Of a stretch of 64,000 nucleotides of DNA, positions 17,840 through 26,883 are shown piece by piece (the first letter of the stretch is position 1; each line of letters starts with the position of its first letter). The position numbers were made by a program, and so were the translations under genes. Source of the DNA: Bacteroides acidifaciens. Lineage in GTDB: Bacteria; Bacteroidota; Bacteroidia; Bacteroidales; Bacteroidaceae. The DNA is taken from assembly GCF_903181435.1 (NCBI RefSeq), contig NZ_CAEUHO010000001.1:372001-436000 (forward strand), given 5' to 3'. The notes beneath the pieces were generated by a model. That model did not search any database and was not told the DNA's origin. It worked only from the letters and a program-made list of their open reading frames with translations.

Positions 17840-19105
17840 ATGAAAAAAATAATTCATCTGACATATTTGTTGCTGACTGTTCTGATAATATTAATGTCAG
17901 CTTGTGATCGCGAAAATATGGATTTTGGAAAAGAATCCAATGATTATGGACAAGTGAATTTGGCTTCTATGGGACTTTCGGTAAATGTAAATGCTACTCC
18001 GGTATCTCGTGCTGAAACAGTAGATCCCAGTAATTACATAGTAGGCATCTATAATGCAGAAGATGAAACTTTAGTTTCGGAATGGAAATATAGTGAGCTT
18101 CCTGAAATTTTTCAGTTAAAGGTAGGAAAATATAAAGTGATAGCTCATGCTCCTAATGTTGGCATAGCTTTATTTGATGAGCCTTATTGTGAAGGAACCA
18201 AGAATTTTGAGATTCAGAAGGACCAGGTTACTAATATTGAAACGGTTAACTGTACATTAAATTGTATTATGGTGACTATCCAATATGATGAGAATTTTAA
18301 GAAACTGTTAGGTGAAAATGTTACTATCACAGTGGCAACTAGCAAAGAACACTTTCTTAAATTTGGAAAAGATGATACTCGTGCCGGTTATTTTCCTGCA
18401 GCAGCAAGTGGTAATGTGATTGATGCGAAGTTTATAGGTGATCTTGATGATGAACTAAATGTGCCGATTAATAAATCCTTTCCCAATATAAATATTGGCT
18501 CTCAATTGATTATTACTTATACATTGCGGGATGCCAATGGTGATCCGGGAACAGGAGGAGCTGCCAATCCGTCTGTTGAGTATGATGTTACTTGTGATAT
18601 TGTAGAGTTGGACGGTTCTGTTCATCCAGGGAAAGAGGAAGGGATAGACGACTTTCCAGTAGGAGGGAATGGGGAAGGCATTGATCCTACTGTGACAAGT
18701 GGCAATAAGAATTTCGATTTGAGTACTCCAATTGACGCAAACGTCTACAATGAAGAAACTGATGGTTCCGTTGTTGTGAATTTATTGGCTCCTAGAGGCA
18801 TAAAAAATATGATTGTGGAGATTACAAGTACTGATAACGATTTTGTGGCAGCTGTAGTAGAATTATTTGGTGCTACGTCCTTTGATTTGGCAAACCCGCC
18901 GGTAGATGAGGATCATAAAAATAACTTGATTTCATTAGGTTTCCCAGTTGGGGATGAAGTGAAAACAACAGAGACGGTACCTTTCAATATTACAAAATTT
19001 GTTCCACTACTGCAGGTGTATCATGGCACGCATCAATTTAAGATTACGGTGAAAGATGTAACAAATGCATCTGCCACAGCTACCTTGACATTGAATACCA
19101 AGTAA
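17840..19105 (+). CDS. DUF4493-type lipoprotein lacking the C-terminal domain
   Basis: Starts 22 bases after the previous stop. The 421-aa product has a lipoprotein signal ending LMSAC near residue 22. Its N-terminal half repeats the layout of its neighbours: VNVNATPVSRAE, then EWKYSELPE, GKYKVIAHAPN and EGTKNFEIQKDQVTNIETV. The second half (~240-421) has two beta-rich segments and no PCMD-like end. It is the shortest of the three paralogues and may be a stalk or repeating subunit rather than a terminal one; that is inference. AT-rich codon use as in the rest of the operon. Confidence 0.7.
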   Translation: MKKIIHLTYLLLTVLIILMSACDRENMDFGKESNDYGQVNLASMGLSVNVNATPVSRAETVDPSNYIVGIYNAEDETLVSEWKYSELPEIFQLKVGKYKVIAHAPNVGIALFDEPYCEGTKNFEIQKDQVTNIETVNCTLNCIMVTIQYDENFKKLLGENVTITVATSKEHFLKFGKDDTRAGYFPAAASGNVIDAKFIGDLDDELNVPINKSFPNINIGSQLIITYTLRDANGDPGTGGAANPSVEYDVTCDIVELDGSVHPGKEEGIDDFPVGGNGEGIDPTVTSGNKNFDLSTPIDANVYNEETDGSVVVNLLAPRGIKNMIVEITSTDNDFVAAVVELFGATSFDLANPPVDEDHKNNLISLGFPVGDEVKTTETVPFNITKFVPLLQVYHGTHQFKITVKDVTNASATATLTLNTK

Positions 19106-19122
19106 AAGTGAGGTAAAGGAGT

Positions 19123-21357
19123 ATGATGAAAAAGATTAATAAATATATCATTTTATCCCTGTTGGCTTTAAGTGGTTGTCAGAGTGATGAAAATGTAGGC
19201 TATGGTGGAGAAGGTACGCTTCGTTTGGGGGTACAGATGAAAAATGACTTGCAGGTAGTTGTTACTCGTTCTCTGACTGCCGATGAAGAAAGTGCCTTGG
19301 TAAAAGATTGTAAAATTCGAATTTATGATACGGATAAGTTGATTCGTAAATACTTGGGTACGGCAGAACTTCCGGAAGAAGGAATAACATTGCCTTCCGG
19401 CGAATACCGGGTGCGGGTGACTGCCGGAGATTATGTGGCTGCATCGTTTACCAAAAAGTTCTATGAGGGAGTTAAACCTTTCACTGTCGAGAGAGCAAAA
19501 GTAACCCCGGTAGATGTGATATGTAATATTGCGAACACAGTAACAAAAGTTGCTTTTGGTGAATCTTTGAAAACTGTTTTTAAAGAAGAATATGCTGTGT
19601 CAATAGCTGTAAAGGCAGAAAATGGAATATTGGATTTTAATGCGGATAACTTGGAAGCAATGGGATATTTTTCTCTTCCAGCCGATTGCGATACTTTGTT
19701 TTGCACATTTTCGGCAACTGATATTGCAGGACGTCCGTACACACAGGTTGATACTATTCCACAAGCGAAAGCAGCCACTCTTTATCAGTTGACTTATGAA
19801 TATAAGGATATTGAGGTGGGAAATCCTGATACCGGAGGAGCTATTTTACATTTACGAGTGGATGCCACTCCGTTGGAAATCATTGAAGAAGAGGTTGTGT
19901 ATTACCGTCGCCCGGTATTTACTGCTAAATATGGAGATGAAATCTTCAATCTGGATGCCACAAGTTATGTCGCTACTGAAAGTGGTTCGGATGTTACTAT
20001 AAATATTACCGGCTCTTCTGCTTTGCAACAAGTGCTTCTTTCATCTGAACAGTTTCCTGAGTTTTTGGCAACAAGTGAAAATTCTTTTGACTTGAAAAAT
20101 CTGACAGAGGAACAGAAAACTCAGTTGACGGAAGGTGGAATACTGATTGATGAAAATGCGGAATCCAAAGGATATGCATTGAATCTGATTCTGTCTGCTG
20201 ATTTAATTCGAAAATATACGGTTAACGAAGGTGCTTATGCAATTAGTCTGACTGCGACAGACGCAAATAATAAGATGCGTACAGCAAACTGGAAGATGGT
20301 AGTTTCGAATGCTACCGTACAAACAGAACCTGTTCCGGTCTATGAAGTGTGGGCTACCAAAGCTACTCTGTATGGTACTGTTCTTCCTGGTCGTGAGCCA
20401 CAAGGTGCATTAGCCTTCCGCTATCGTAAGGCGGATGAGCAAGATTGGAAAATAGTAGATGCCGTTCGTGACGGGCAGAACGTTCAGAGCGCATCTGCTG
20501 TGACGGGATTGCTTCCTGACACGAAATATGAATATCAATTAATGGATGGTGATGTACTATCTACAGTGGTCTGTACGTTTACTACGGAAAAAGCATTGCA
20601 ACTGGAAAATAGTAGTTTTGAATATTGGTCAGGAAGTGTGCCTACCTATATTGCACCTTCATCTGCCGAAAGTGATATTTTTTGGGATTCAGGAAATCAT
20701 GGCTCCAAATCTGCGAGTGTCGATATTACAGTTGCTGATGCTTCTATTAAACATAGTGGAAAATATTCTGCTAAGCTAACTTCAACAGATGCCAAAGTTT
20801 TGGGAATCGGACAGTTTGCAGCAGGTAATCTGTTTGCCGGAAGATATTTAAAAACCATAATGGATGGATTGAAAGGAAATGGTGTCTTAGGTTGGGGACG
20901 TCCTTTTACAGCCCGTCCGTCAGCTTTACGTGTCTATGTTAAGTATCGTCCTAAAGTAGTAACTAACAACTCCTTGCCTGAACAAGGACTGATTTCAGGG
21001 GAGCCGGATCAAGGAATCATTTATGTGGCTGTAGGTGATTGGCCTGGAACGGGTAGTGAATATATTTCAGGATATGAATGGGCTGTCGTTGCACAGACGG
21101 ATTTTAATCATCCGGAAAACACACGCACTTTTGATCCGAATGATGAGAATATAATCGCCTATGGAGAGCGTGTTTTTACGGAGGATGTTGGCGGAGACAC
21201 TGAAATGGCGGAGATTATCATTCCTTTGGATTATCGGGATAACACCCGTTTGCCCAAATATATCGTGATGGTTGCTTCTTCTAGTCGTTATGGAGATTAT
21301 TTTGCCGGAGCTGTGGGAAGTATAATGTGGATAGATGATGTAGAACTAGTATATTAA
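19123..21357 (+). CDS. Lipoprotein: DUF4493, Fn3-like and PCMD domains
   Basis: The 744-aa product begins at ATG 19123 (an ATG at 19126 is equally possible) with a lipoprotein signal ending LSGC. Residues ~25-260 are DUF4493-like (GTLRLGVQMKNDLQVVVTRS; FYEGVKPFTVERAKVTPVDV). Residues ~400-490 look like a fibronectin type III repeat (EVWATKATLYGTVLPG; TGLLPDTKYEYQL). Residues ~490-744 form a clear PCMD domain with QFAAGNLFAGRYL, GWGRPFTARPSALR, GIIYVAVGDW and MWIDDVELVY. PCMD is predicted to be carbohydrate-binding-like, but no reaction is established. It shares its domain plan with the last gene of the operon. Confidence 0.75.
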   Translation: MMKKINKYIILSLLALSGCQSDENVGYGGEGTLRLGVQMKNDLQVVVTRSLTADEESALVKDCKIRIYDTDKLIRKYLGTAELPEEGITLPSGEYRVRVTAGDYVAASFTKKFYEGVKPFTVERAKVTPVDVICNIANTVTKVAFGESLKTVFKEEYAVSIAVKAENGILDFNADNLEAMGYFSLPADCDTLFCTFSATDIAGRPYTQVDTIPQAKAATLYQLTYEYKDIEVGNPDTGGAILHLRVDATPLEIIEEEVVYYRRPVFTAKYGDEIFNLDATSYVATESGSDVTINITGSSALQQVLLSSEQFPEFLATSENSFDLKNLTEEQKTQLTEGGILIDENAESKGYALNLILSADLIRKYTVNEGAYAISLTATDANNKMRTANWKMVVSNATVQTEPVPVYEVWATKATLYGTVLPGREPQGALAFRYRKADEQDWKIVDAVRDGQNVQSASAVTGLLPDTKYEYQLMDGDVLSTVVCTFTTEKALQLENSSFEYWSGSVPTYIAPSSAESDIFWDSGNHGSKSASVDITVADASIKHSGKYSAKLTSTDAKVLGIGQFAAGNLFAGRYLKTIMDGLKGNGVLGWGRPFTARPSALRVYVKYRPKVVTNNSLPEQGLISGEPDQGIIYVAVGDWPGTGSEYISGYEWAVVAQTDFNHPENTRTFDPNDENIIAYGERVFTEDVGGDTEMAEIIIPLDYRDNTRLPKYIVMVASSSRYGDYFAGAVGSIMWIDDVELVY

Positions 21358-21384
21358 CCATTGATTATCAAATAAATATTGCAC

Positions 21385-22107
21385 GTGAAAAAGTTTTTAA
21401 TATATATCTTGTTAATAGTGGGTATGACTGCTCAAGCACAAGAGTTTAAACGTAATATAGAGGCTCGCACCTTTGTTCCGAAAGGGCAATGGATTGTTGG
21501 TAGTTCGGTTTCTTATTCCGAACATAACGAGCAGAACTATCAGTTTCTGGTAATTGATGGATTCAATTCAGATGGATATACCTTTAAGGTGAGTCCGATG
21601 TTTTGTTATGCATTTAAAGATAATGTAGCTGCCGGAGGACGTTTCTCTTATGGACGTACATTAACAAAATTGGATGGAGTGACTCTGAATATTGACGAAG
21701 ATACCAAGTTTGATGTGAATGATATGTATCAATTGAAGCACACGTACAGTGCCATTGGAATTCTTCGAAATTATATCAACATAGGGACGAGCAAACGTTT
21801 TGCTCTTTTCGCAGAAACCAGATTGGAGGTTGGTGGAAGCCAGTCTAAAGTAGTCACAAAGGATAATACTTCACTAAGCGGGACGTATTCAAAAACTACA
21901 GATTTTGGCTTGGGAGTCGCTCCCGGTATTGTTGCGTTTATAAATAATTTTACGGCAGTTGAGGTCAGTATTGGAGTTCTTGGATTGGATTTTAGTAAGG
22001 TAAAACAAACTACAGATCAAGTGTATGTCGGAGAGCGTTCGTCGGGTTCGGCAAACTTTAAAATTAACCTATTCTCTATTGGATTAGGTATAGCATTCTA
22101 CTTATAA
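21385..22107 (+). CDS. Small outer-membrane beta-barrel protein (paralogue 1)
   Basis: I take GTG at 21385 as start because it gives a clean signal peptide (MKKFLIYILLIVGMTAQAQ); a TTG two codons earlier is less likely. The ~240-aa mature part alternates hydrophobic and polar residues and ends in the strand GLGIAFYL, as expected for an outer-membrane barrel. It aligns with the next gene along its length: FVPKGQWIVG with FIPKKKWIGG, SLNIDE-type with TLNIDEDT, and GSANFKINLFSIGLGIAF with GADFKINLFNINIGLTF. The partner lipoproteins suggest a role in anchoring or secreting them; this is inferred. Confidence 0.7.
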   Translation: MKKFLIYILLIVGMTAQAQEFKRNIEARTFVPKGQWIVGSSVSYSEHNEQNYQFLVIDGFNSDGYTFKVSPMFCYAFKDNVAAGGRFSYGRTLTKLDGVTLNIDEDTKFDVNDMYQLKHTYSAIGILRNYINIGTSKRFALFAETRLEVGGSQSKVVTKDNTSLSGTYSKTTDFGLGVAPGIVAFINNFTAVEVSIGVLGLDFSKVKQTTDQVYVGERSSGSANFKINLFSIGLGIAFYL

Positions 22108-22117
22108 GAAGGAAATA

Positions 22118-22966
22118 ATGAGTCGATTAATCTATATATATGTAATGGTTGTGTTGGCTAGTGTACAAATACTTTCGGCACAACAACGGGATACAGTTAT
22201 AATACGTGATACCATTTATTTGGATAAAGCGGAATTGGAGAGAAAGAAAGATATTGTAGAGAACACTAACTTGATTCATATCAAACCAATCGGACGCTTT
22301 GATCGTGGAATTGTAAGTTATCGGTTTATTCCTAAGAAAAAATGGATTGGTGGTCTTACTTTCTCCTATGTTAATTTTGATAGTGATGACAGCCGTTTGC
22401 TGTTCTCCATGTTGAAGGATTTTGATTGTAACTTTAAAATGTTTTCAGTTAAGCCTTTTGTTGGTTATGCAGTGAAGGATAATGTTGTAGTCGGAATGAA
22501 GCTCGGATATAATCATGCAATTGCTGATTTAGGAAATATATCGCTTAATATTGATGAAGAGTCGGATTTCTCATTAAGTAATATGAGATATGCGGAAGAC
22601 TTGTATTCCTTTGGCTTGTTCCACCGTTCGTATGTCGGGCTTGATAGGGGAAAATTATTCGGATTATTTAATGAGACGACATTAACGTATTTGAATGGGA
22701 CATCGAGTTTTGCCAGAGGAGAAGGAGCGGAATATAAGCGGACGGATACAACGATAAATGAATTACATTTGGGTATCAATCCGGGCATCTCCGTTTTTAT
22801 AACACAGAATGTTTGTGCAGAGCTTTCTTTTGGAGTAGTGGGTTTCAAATATAGATTGGAGAAACAAAGCAATAATTTGGGAGAAACTGGAAAACGACGG
22901 TCTAGCGGTGCTGATTTTAAGATCAATCTGTTTAATATAAATATTGGTTTAACTTTTTGCATGTAA
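22118..22966 (+). CDS. Small outer-membrane beta-barrel protein (paralogue 2)
   Basis: Starts 11 bases after the stop of paralogue 1. The 282-aa product has a signal peptide ending LSAQQ (residue ~22), a short charged linker (LDKAELERKKDIVE) that may be periplasmic, then a barrel-like region matching paralogue 1 over ~210 residues. Its stop overlaps the next start (TAATG at 22964-22968), so the last two genes are translationally coupled. Duplication of a barrel next to several surface lipoproteins argues for a fixed complex of both. Confidence 0.7.
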   Translation: MSRLIYIYVMVVLASVQILSAQQRDTVIIRDTIYLDKAELERKKDIVENTNLIHIKPIGRFDRGIVSYRFIPKKKWIGGLTFSYVNFDSDDSRLLFSMLKDFDCNFKMFSVKPFVGYAVKDNVVVGMKLGYNHAIADLGNISLNIDEESDFSLSNMRYAEDLYSFGLFHRSYVGLDRGKLFGLFNETTLTYLNGTSSFARGEGAEYKRTDTTINELHLGINPGISVFITQNVCAELSFGVVGFKYRLEKQSNNLGETGKRRSSGADFKINLFNINIGLTFCM

Positions 22967-24564
22967 TGGTGATGCGTATTATATATAATTTATCTCTTAG
23001 TGCAGTAATCGTATGTTTACTGCAAAGCTGTATCAAAAATGATATAGGATATCCGCAGATTGCATTATCTATTATAGAAATGCAAGTGACTGGACAGCAA
23101 GGGAATGCTGTTATTTCCGAAGATAACCGTACAGTCACACTTAATATAGAAGAGACGCAGGATTTGAAAAAAGTTCAGGTTACTGCTTTTACTGTGACGG
23201 AAGGTGCTGAAAGCACACTTGCGGTGAACGATATTATTGATTTGACGAGTCCTTATAAAGTAACATTGTCACTTTATCAAAATTATCAGTGGAGTATTTT
23301 TGCTAAGCGTAATATAGATCGAACTTATAAACTCCAAAATCAAGTCGGGGTATCTGATATTAATGAAGAACAGCGGTTGGCTGTGGCTTATGTGACAAAA
23401 GATACAAAGTGGAGAGAGCTGCAATTGCTTGAACTGAAGTTGGGACCGGTAGGAGCTACTTATAATGGAAGTACTGAAATACCTTCTTTGAATTGGACTG
23501 TATATTCCAATTACGCTTCTGCCAAAATTTTGGTGAAATATAAAGATTTCTTTGAAGAAGAATGGGAAGTGCGTGCTTATCGTAAAGATAAAAATGCTGA
23601 AACGAAGCAGGCAGATGGATGGGTGAATGTAGCATGGTTATATGGTGAAGGGCTTGAAGGAGCGGATAATGGGTTTGAAATCCGTGAGACTTCCGCACTT
23701 GAATGGCAAAAAGTAGATAAATCTTATATAACATTTGATGGAGCAGCATTTACGGCTTGTGTTCCACACCTAAAGGCGGAGACAGAATATATTTGCCGAG
23801 CTTATTCAGGAACTGACTATGGTACAGAACTTTCCTTTACAACAGGAAAGGCGGTAGAAATTCCGGGTGGTTTGTTCGAGGATTGGAGTAAAGAGGATAA
23901 GGGCAATAACAAGATACTTTGGAAACCATGGGCAGAAGGAATGGAGAAAGGGTATTGGGATACGGGTAACAAAGGTGCTACTACTGTTGGTACCAGTAAT
24001 ACGATTCCGGTGCTTGATACATGGAATGGCTTGGGTAAGGCTGCACAGTTGAAATCTGTTTATATTGTATTGAAATTTGCTGCTGGTAACTTGTTTGTTG
24101 GAGATTATTTAAGAACAGATGTTACTGATGGAGTTCTTAGTTTTGGCAAGCCATTTACAGAACGTCCCACTCGTCTGAAAGGACATATTAAATATACAAG
24201 CGTAATTATCGACAAATCAACTTCTGAATTTAGTTATTTGAAAGGTAGACCTGATTCTTGTTATATTTATGTCGCTTTAGGTGATTGGGATGAACCTGTG
24301 GAAATTCGAACTAAGAAGAGTGAGCGTAAATTGTTCGATAAGAATGACCCGAATATCATTGCTTATGCGGAATTCATTTCCGGAAAAACTATACCTCAAT
24401 ACACAGAGTTGGATTTACCTTTAGTTTATCGTTCTACTAGCCGTGTTCCTAAGTATCTGGTGTTAGTATGTACGGCAAGTAAGTATGGTGACTACTTTAC
24501 TGGGGGAGATGGCAGTACTCTGTGGGTTGATGATTTTAGTTTGGAGTATGATTATGATGATTGA
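22966..24564 (+). CDS. Lipoprotein with Fn3-like and PCMD domains
   Basis: I choose ATG 22966, which shares bases with the previous stop; ATG 22972 is the alternative. The ~532-aa product has a lipoprotein signal ending LLQSC. Residues ~20-115 are a beta-sandwich (NRTVTLNIEETQDLKKV), ~155-290 an Fn3-like part (HLKAETEYICRAYSG), and ~290-530 a PCMD domain: KFAAGNLFVGDYL, SFGKPFTERPTRLKG, CYIYVALGDWDE and LWVDDFSLEYDY. It lacks DUF4493, unlike the third gene. It is the last gene before nested hairpins at 24608-24680. Confidence 0.75.
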   Translation: MVMRIIYNLSLSAVIVCLLQSCIKNDIGYPQIALSIIEMQVTGQQGNAVISEDNRTVTLNIEETQDLKKVQVTAFTVTEGAESTLAVNDIIDLTSPYKVTLSLYQNYQWSIFAKRNIDRTYKLQNQVGVSDINEEQRLAVAYVTKDTKWRELQLLELKLGPVGATYNGSTEIPSLNWTVYSNYASAKILVKYKDFFEEEWEVRAYRKDKNAETKQADGWVNVAWLYGEGLEGADNGFEIRETSALEWQKVDKSYITFDGAAFTACVPHLKAETEYICRAYSGTDYGTELSFTTGKAVEIPGGLFEDWSKEDKGNNKILWKPWAEGMEKGYWDTGNKGATTVGTSNTIPVLDTWNGLGKAAQLKSVYIVLKFAAGNLFVGDYLRTDVTDGVLSFGKPFTERPTRLKGHIKYTSVIIDKSTSEFSYLKGRPDSCYIYVALGDWDEPVEIRTKKSERKLFDKNDPNIIAYAEFISGKTIPQYTELDLPLVYRSTSRVPKYLVLVCTASKYGDYFTGGDGSTLWVDDFSLEYDYDD

Positions 24565-24607
24565 TTTTTTATCATTTTTTTCTCGAAATATACGCTTTCA
24601 TTAGTTT

Positions 24608-24680
24608 AAAAGGAACGGGGTCTTGGTTTTAAACCAACGCCCCGTTCCTTTTAAAGGAAGAGGATGTTCCTTTAAAAGGA
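24608..24680 (+). terminator. Two overlapping, mutually exclusive stem-loops after the surface operon
   Basis: Stem 1 pairs AAAAGGAACGGGG (24608-24620) with CCCCGTTCCTTTT (24640-24652), 13 perfect pairs. Stem 2 pairs CCTTTTAAAGGAA (24648-24660) with TTCCTTTAAAAGG (24668-24680), also 13 perfect pairs. They share bases 24648-24652, so only one can form fully. Position fits an operon terminator. Confidence 0.65.
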
Positions 24681-25119
24681 AAAATCAGACTTGATTTTGC
24701 TAGAATAAAACTATTTATTTATAATTTTTGGAACTTCGACTTTGTATATATGTTTTTGAAGGAAAAGACTGAAATGTAAGCTTTCAAACAAATATAACGA
24801 TAGGCTAGGACGAAATGAGTGAAACTGTATCAGTAGGGAATAAAACTATGTGGGATGAGTTTGTTCAAACCTTGTGCGGTTTTGAACTAATTGTGCCGAA
24901 AATTACCAAAGCCTCAATAAAGTTTAGTTCTCCTCCTTCACATCCTTCACGGATGGTAATCATCTGTTTGACAGGTGTTTTCTGTGAACAAATAAAGAAA
25001 AGTCTTTTCTTCACGCCCTTCACGCCTTCACAATCCCCACAGTTTGCACTTTCACAGCCCGTAATCTTCGCATCGGGATTGTCAATCTTAGCAAATTGAA
25101 CAGCTTGCATCCAAGAAGC
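24681..25119. other. Intergenic stretch without a convincing gene
   Basis: This ~440-bp part of the gap between the surface operon and gdh copy 2 contains two overlapping antisense open frames (24815-25099 plus; 24865-25158 minus). The minus frame has a Cys/Gly/Glu-rich composition (GCESANCGDCEG; REGCEGGELNF) of the sort often annotated as small hypothetical proteins in Bacteroides repeats, but neither has a good leader, start context or recognised domain. I treat it as probable decayed or non-coding DNA. Confidence 0.4.
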
Positions 25120-25207
25120 TGACTGGAGTTGTCCATCTAGTCGACTGAAGTTGTCCAATCAGCCGACTATAGTCAGCCAGGTAGACAACTATAGTCGGCG
25201 ATTAATA
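25120..25207. repeat. Array of four 22-bp units with a dyad core
   Basis: Units begin at 25120, 25142, 25164 and 25186, exactly 22 bp apart. Each starts YRACT and shares a core like GACTATAGTC (perfect palindrome at 25165-25174). Units 1-2 share AGTTGTCC; GCCGACTATAGT at 25162-25173 and ACTATAGTCGGC at 25188-25199 are exact complements. The array lies in the convergent gap upstream of the gdh copy 2 terminator. Confidence 0.6.
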
Positions 25208-25310
25208 AATAGAAATAAAGTATACGATAAGACGGTAGTTTATCAGTAATAAGAAGGCTGATTCTTAATATTGGTAATGAATAAATATTCATAGCTGTCG
25301 GGAATATAAT

Positions 25311-25351
25311 ACAAAAAAGACTCCCGCTCTTCCTTTCGGAAGGCGGGAGTC
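25311..25351 (-). terminator. Terminator of glutamate dehydrogenase copy 2
   Basis: GACTCCCGC (25319-25327) pairs with GCGGGAGTC (25343-25351), with CTTCC/GGAAG extending the stem inside. On the minus strand it is followed by TTTTTTGT. It lies about 35 bases after the gdh stop at 25385. Confidence 0.85.
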
Positions 25352-25384
25352 CTAAACTATAGCTTACTATATCTTATAGGCTGA

Positions 25385-26719
25385 TTATACGATACCTTGT
25401 GCCATCATTGCTTTTGCAACCTTCATAAATCCGGCTACGTTAGCACCCTTCACATAGTTCACGTATCCGTCAGCTTCAGTACCATACTGAACACAAGCTT
25501 CGTGGATATTCTTCATGATGCTCTTCAGTTTTTCGTCCACTTCTTCTGCGCTCCAGCTCAGTTTGATAGAGTTCTGAGTCATTTCAAGACCTGATACAGA
25601 TACACCACCGGCGTTGGCTGCTTTACCCGGAGCGTAAAGAATCTTGGCATCCTGGAATACTTTGATAGCTTCCGGAGTAGAAGGCATGTTTGCACCTTCG
25701 GAGACGGCCATCACGCCATTGGCAACCAATTTCTTAGCGTCATCGCCGTTCAGTTCGTTCTGAGTGGCAGAAGGCAAAGCGATATCTGCTTTTTCGCCCC
25801 AAGGACGAGCTCCTTCAACGTATTTGCAACCATATTTTTCAGCGTATTCACGGATACGGCCACGGTACAGGTTTTTCAGTTCCATGATGTAATCCAGTTT
25901 TTCGCGGTCGATACCGTCCGGGTCGAAGATATAACCGTCAGAGTCGGACATAGTCAGAACCTTGCCACCCAATTCAAGTACTTTTTCTGCTGTATATTGG
26001 GCAACGTTACCCGAACCGGAAATCAGGCAGGATTTGCCTTTCAGGTCAGTACCTTTAGTTTTCAGCATTTCCATCAAGAAATAGATGTTACCGTAACCGG
26101 TAGCTTCCGGGCGAATCAGTGAACCGCCGAATTCGCGACCTTTACCAGTGAATGTTCCGGTAAATTCATGAGCCAATTTCTTGTACATACCGAACATGAA
26201 ACCTACTTCACGACCGCCAACACCGATGTCACCGGCAGGAACGTCAGTCTCAGGGCCGATGTGGCGCCACAATTCCAGCATGAAAGACTGTACGAAACGC
26301 ATCACTTCCATGTTTGACTTTCCACGCGGAGAGAAGTCGGAACCACCTTTACCACCACCCATAGGCAGAGTAGTCAGTGAGTTTTTGAATGTTTGTTCAA
26401 AGGCAAGGAACTTCAAGATAGAAAGGTTCACAGATGAATGGAAACGGATACCGCCTTTGTATGGGCCAATCGCGTTGTTGTGCTGAACACGGTAACCCAT
26501 GTTTGTCTGAATGTTACCTTTGTCATCCATCCAAGTCACGCGGAACTGATATACTCTATCAGGAATACACAAACGCTCGATCAAGTTTACTTTGTCGAAC
26601 TCAGGATGTTTGTTGTATTCTTCTTCAATAGTAGAAAGAACTTCTTCTACTGCTTGATGATATTCCGGTTCATTGGGAAATCTTCTTTTCAGATCGTCTA
26701 ATACCTTTGCTGCATTCAT
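25385..26719 (-). CDS. gdhA: Glutamate dehydrogenase, copy 2 (probably the NADPH-type, gdhA-like)
   Basis: A 444-aa paralogue of the 8256-9593 enzyme with the same PMGGGKGGSDFSPRGKS block and catalytic Lys124. Its nucleotide-binding region reads ISGSGNVAQYTAEK and MSDSDGYIFD, similar to the NADPH-specific enterobacterial enzyme, so I favour the anabolic, ammonia-assimilating role; the cofactor is inferred. It has the best promoter of any protein gene here (minus strand, 26780-26810, TTTG-N19-TACTTTTG) and a strong terminator, so it is monocistronic and probably highly expressed. It follows the malic enzyme operon on the same strand. Confidence 0.92.
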   Translation of the reverse strand: MNAAKVLDDLKRRFPNEPEYHQAVEEVLSTIEEEYNKHPEFDKVNLIERLCIPDRVYQFRVTWMDDKGNIQTNMGYRVQHNNAIGPYKGGIRFHSSVNLSILKFLAFEQTFKNSLTTLPMGGGKGGSDFSPRGKSNMEVMRFVQSFMLELWRHIGPETDVPAGDIGVGGREVGFMFGMYKKLAHEFTGTFTGKGREFGGSLIRPEATGYGNIYFLMEMLKTKGTDLKGKSCLISGSGNVAQYTAEKVLELGGKVLTMSDSDGYIFDPDGIDREKLDYIMELKNLYRGRIREYAEKYGCKYVEGARPWGEKADIALPSATQNELNGDDAKKLVANGVMAVSEGANMPSTPEAIKVFQDAKILYAPGKAANAGGVSVSGLEMTQNSIKLSWSAEEVDEKLKSIMKNIHEACVQYGTEADGYVNYVKGANVAGFMKVAKAMMAQGIV

Positions 26720-26779
26720 AATCTTTTTTCTTTTATTGGTTGTTTTAAAATTCGATTATCTATTTCTCTTACGCGGTTG

Positions 26780-26810
26780 CAAAAGTAAAGATAAAAAATG
26801 AACTAACAAA
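26780..26810 (-). promoter_or_regulatory. Bacteroides-type promoter of glutamate dehydrogenase copy 2
   Basis: Read on the minus strand, TTTG (26810-26807) is followed after exactly 19 bases by TACTTTTG (26787-26780), matching the TTTG/TAnnTTTG consensus. The start codon lies about 60 bases downstream. Confidence 0.8.
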
Positions 26811-26825
26811 CATTTTATAAAGAAA

Positions 26826-26863
26826 AATGCGATAAAACATCAAATTTGATATTTTATCGCATT
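26826..26863 (-). terminator. Near-perfect 36-bp palindrome, terminator of the malic enzyme operon
   Basis: AATGCGATAAAAC at the left arm and its complement ending at 26863 pair around the centre ATCAAATTTGAT, with one mismatched pair. On the minus strand the stem is followed by TTTTTCTTT. It lies just after the stop of the 58-aa gene and upstream of the gdh promoter. Confidence 0.75.
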
Positions 26864-26883
26864 AAAAATAGGAAAAAAGATAT

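Noticed and set aside
24815..25158. Two overlapping antisense open frames (94 and 97 aa) with Cys/Gly-rich reading on the minus strand
   Set aside because: Neither has a clear start signal, domain or conserved-looking composition; both share the same DNA, so at most one could be real, and they resemble spurious frames common in repeat-rich intergenic DNA.
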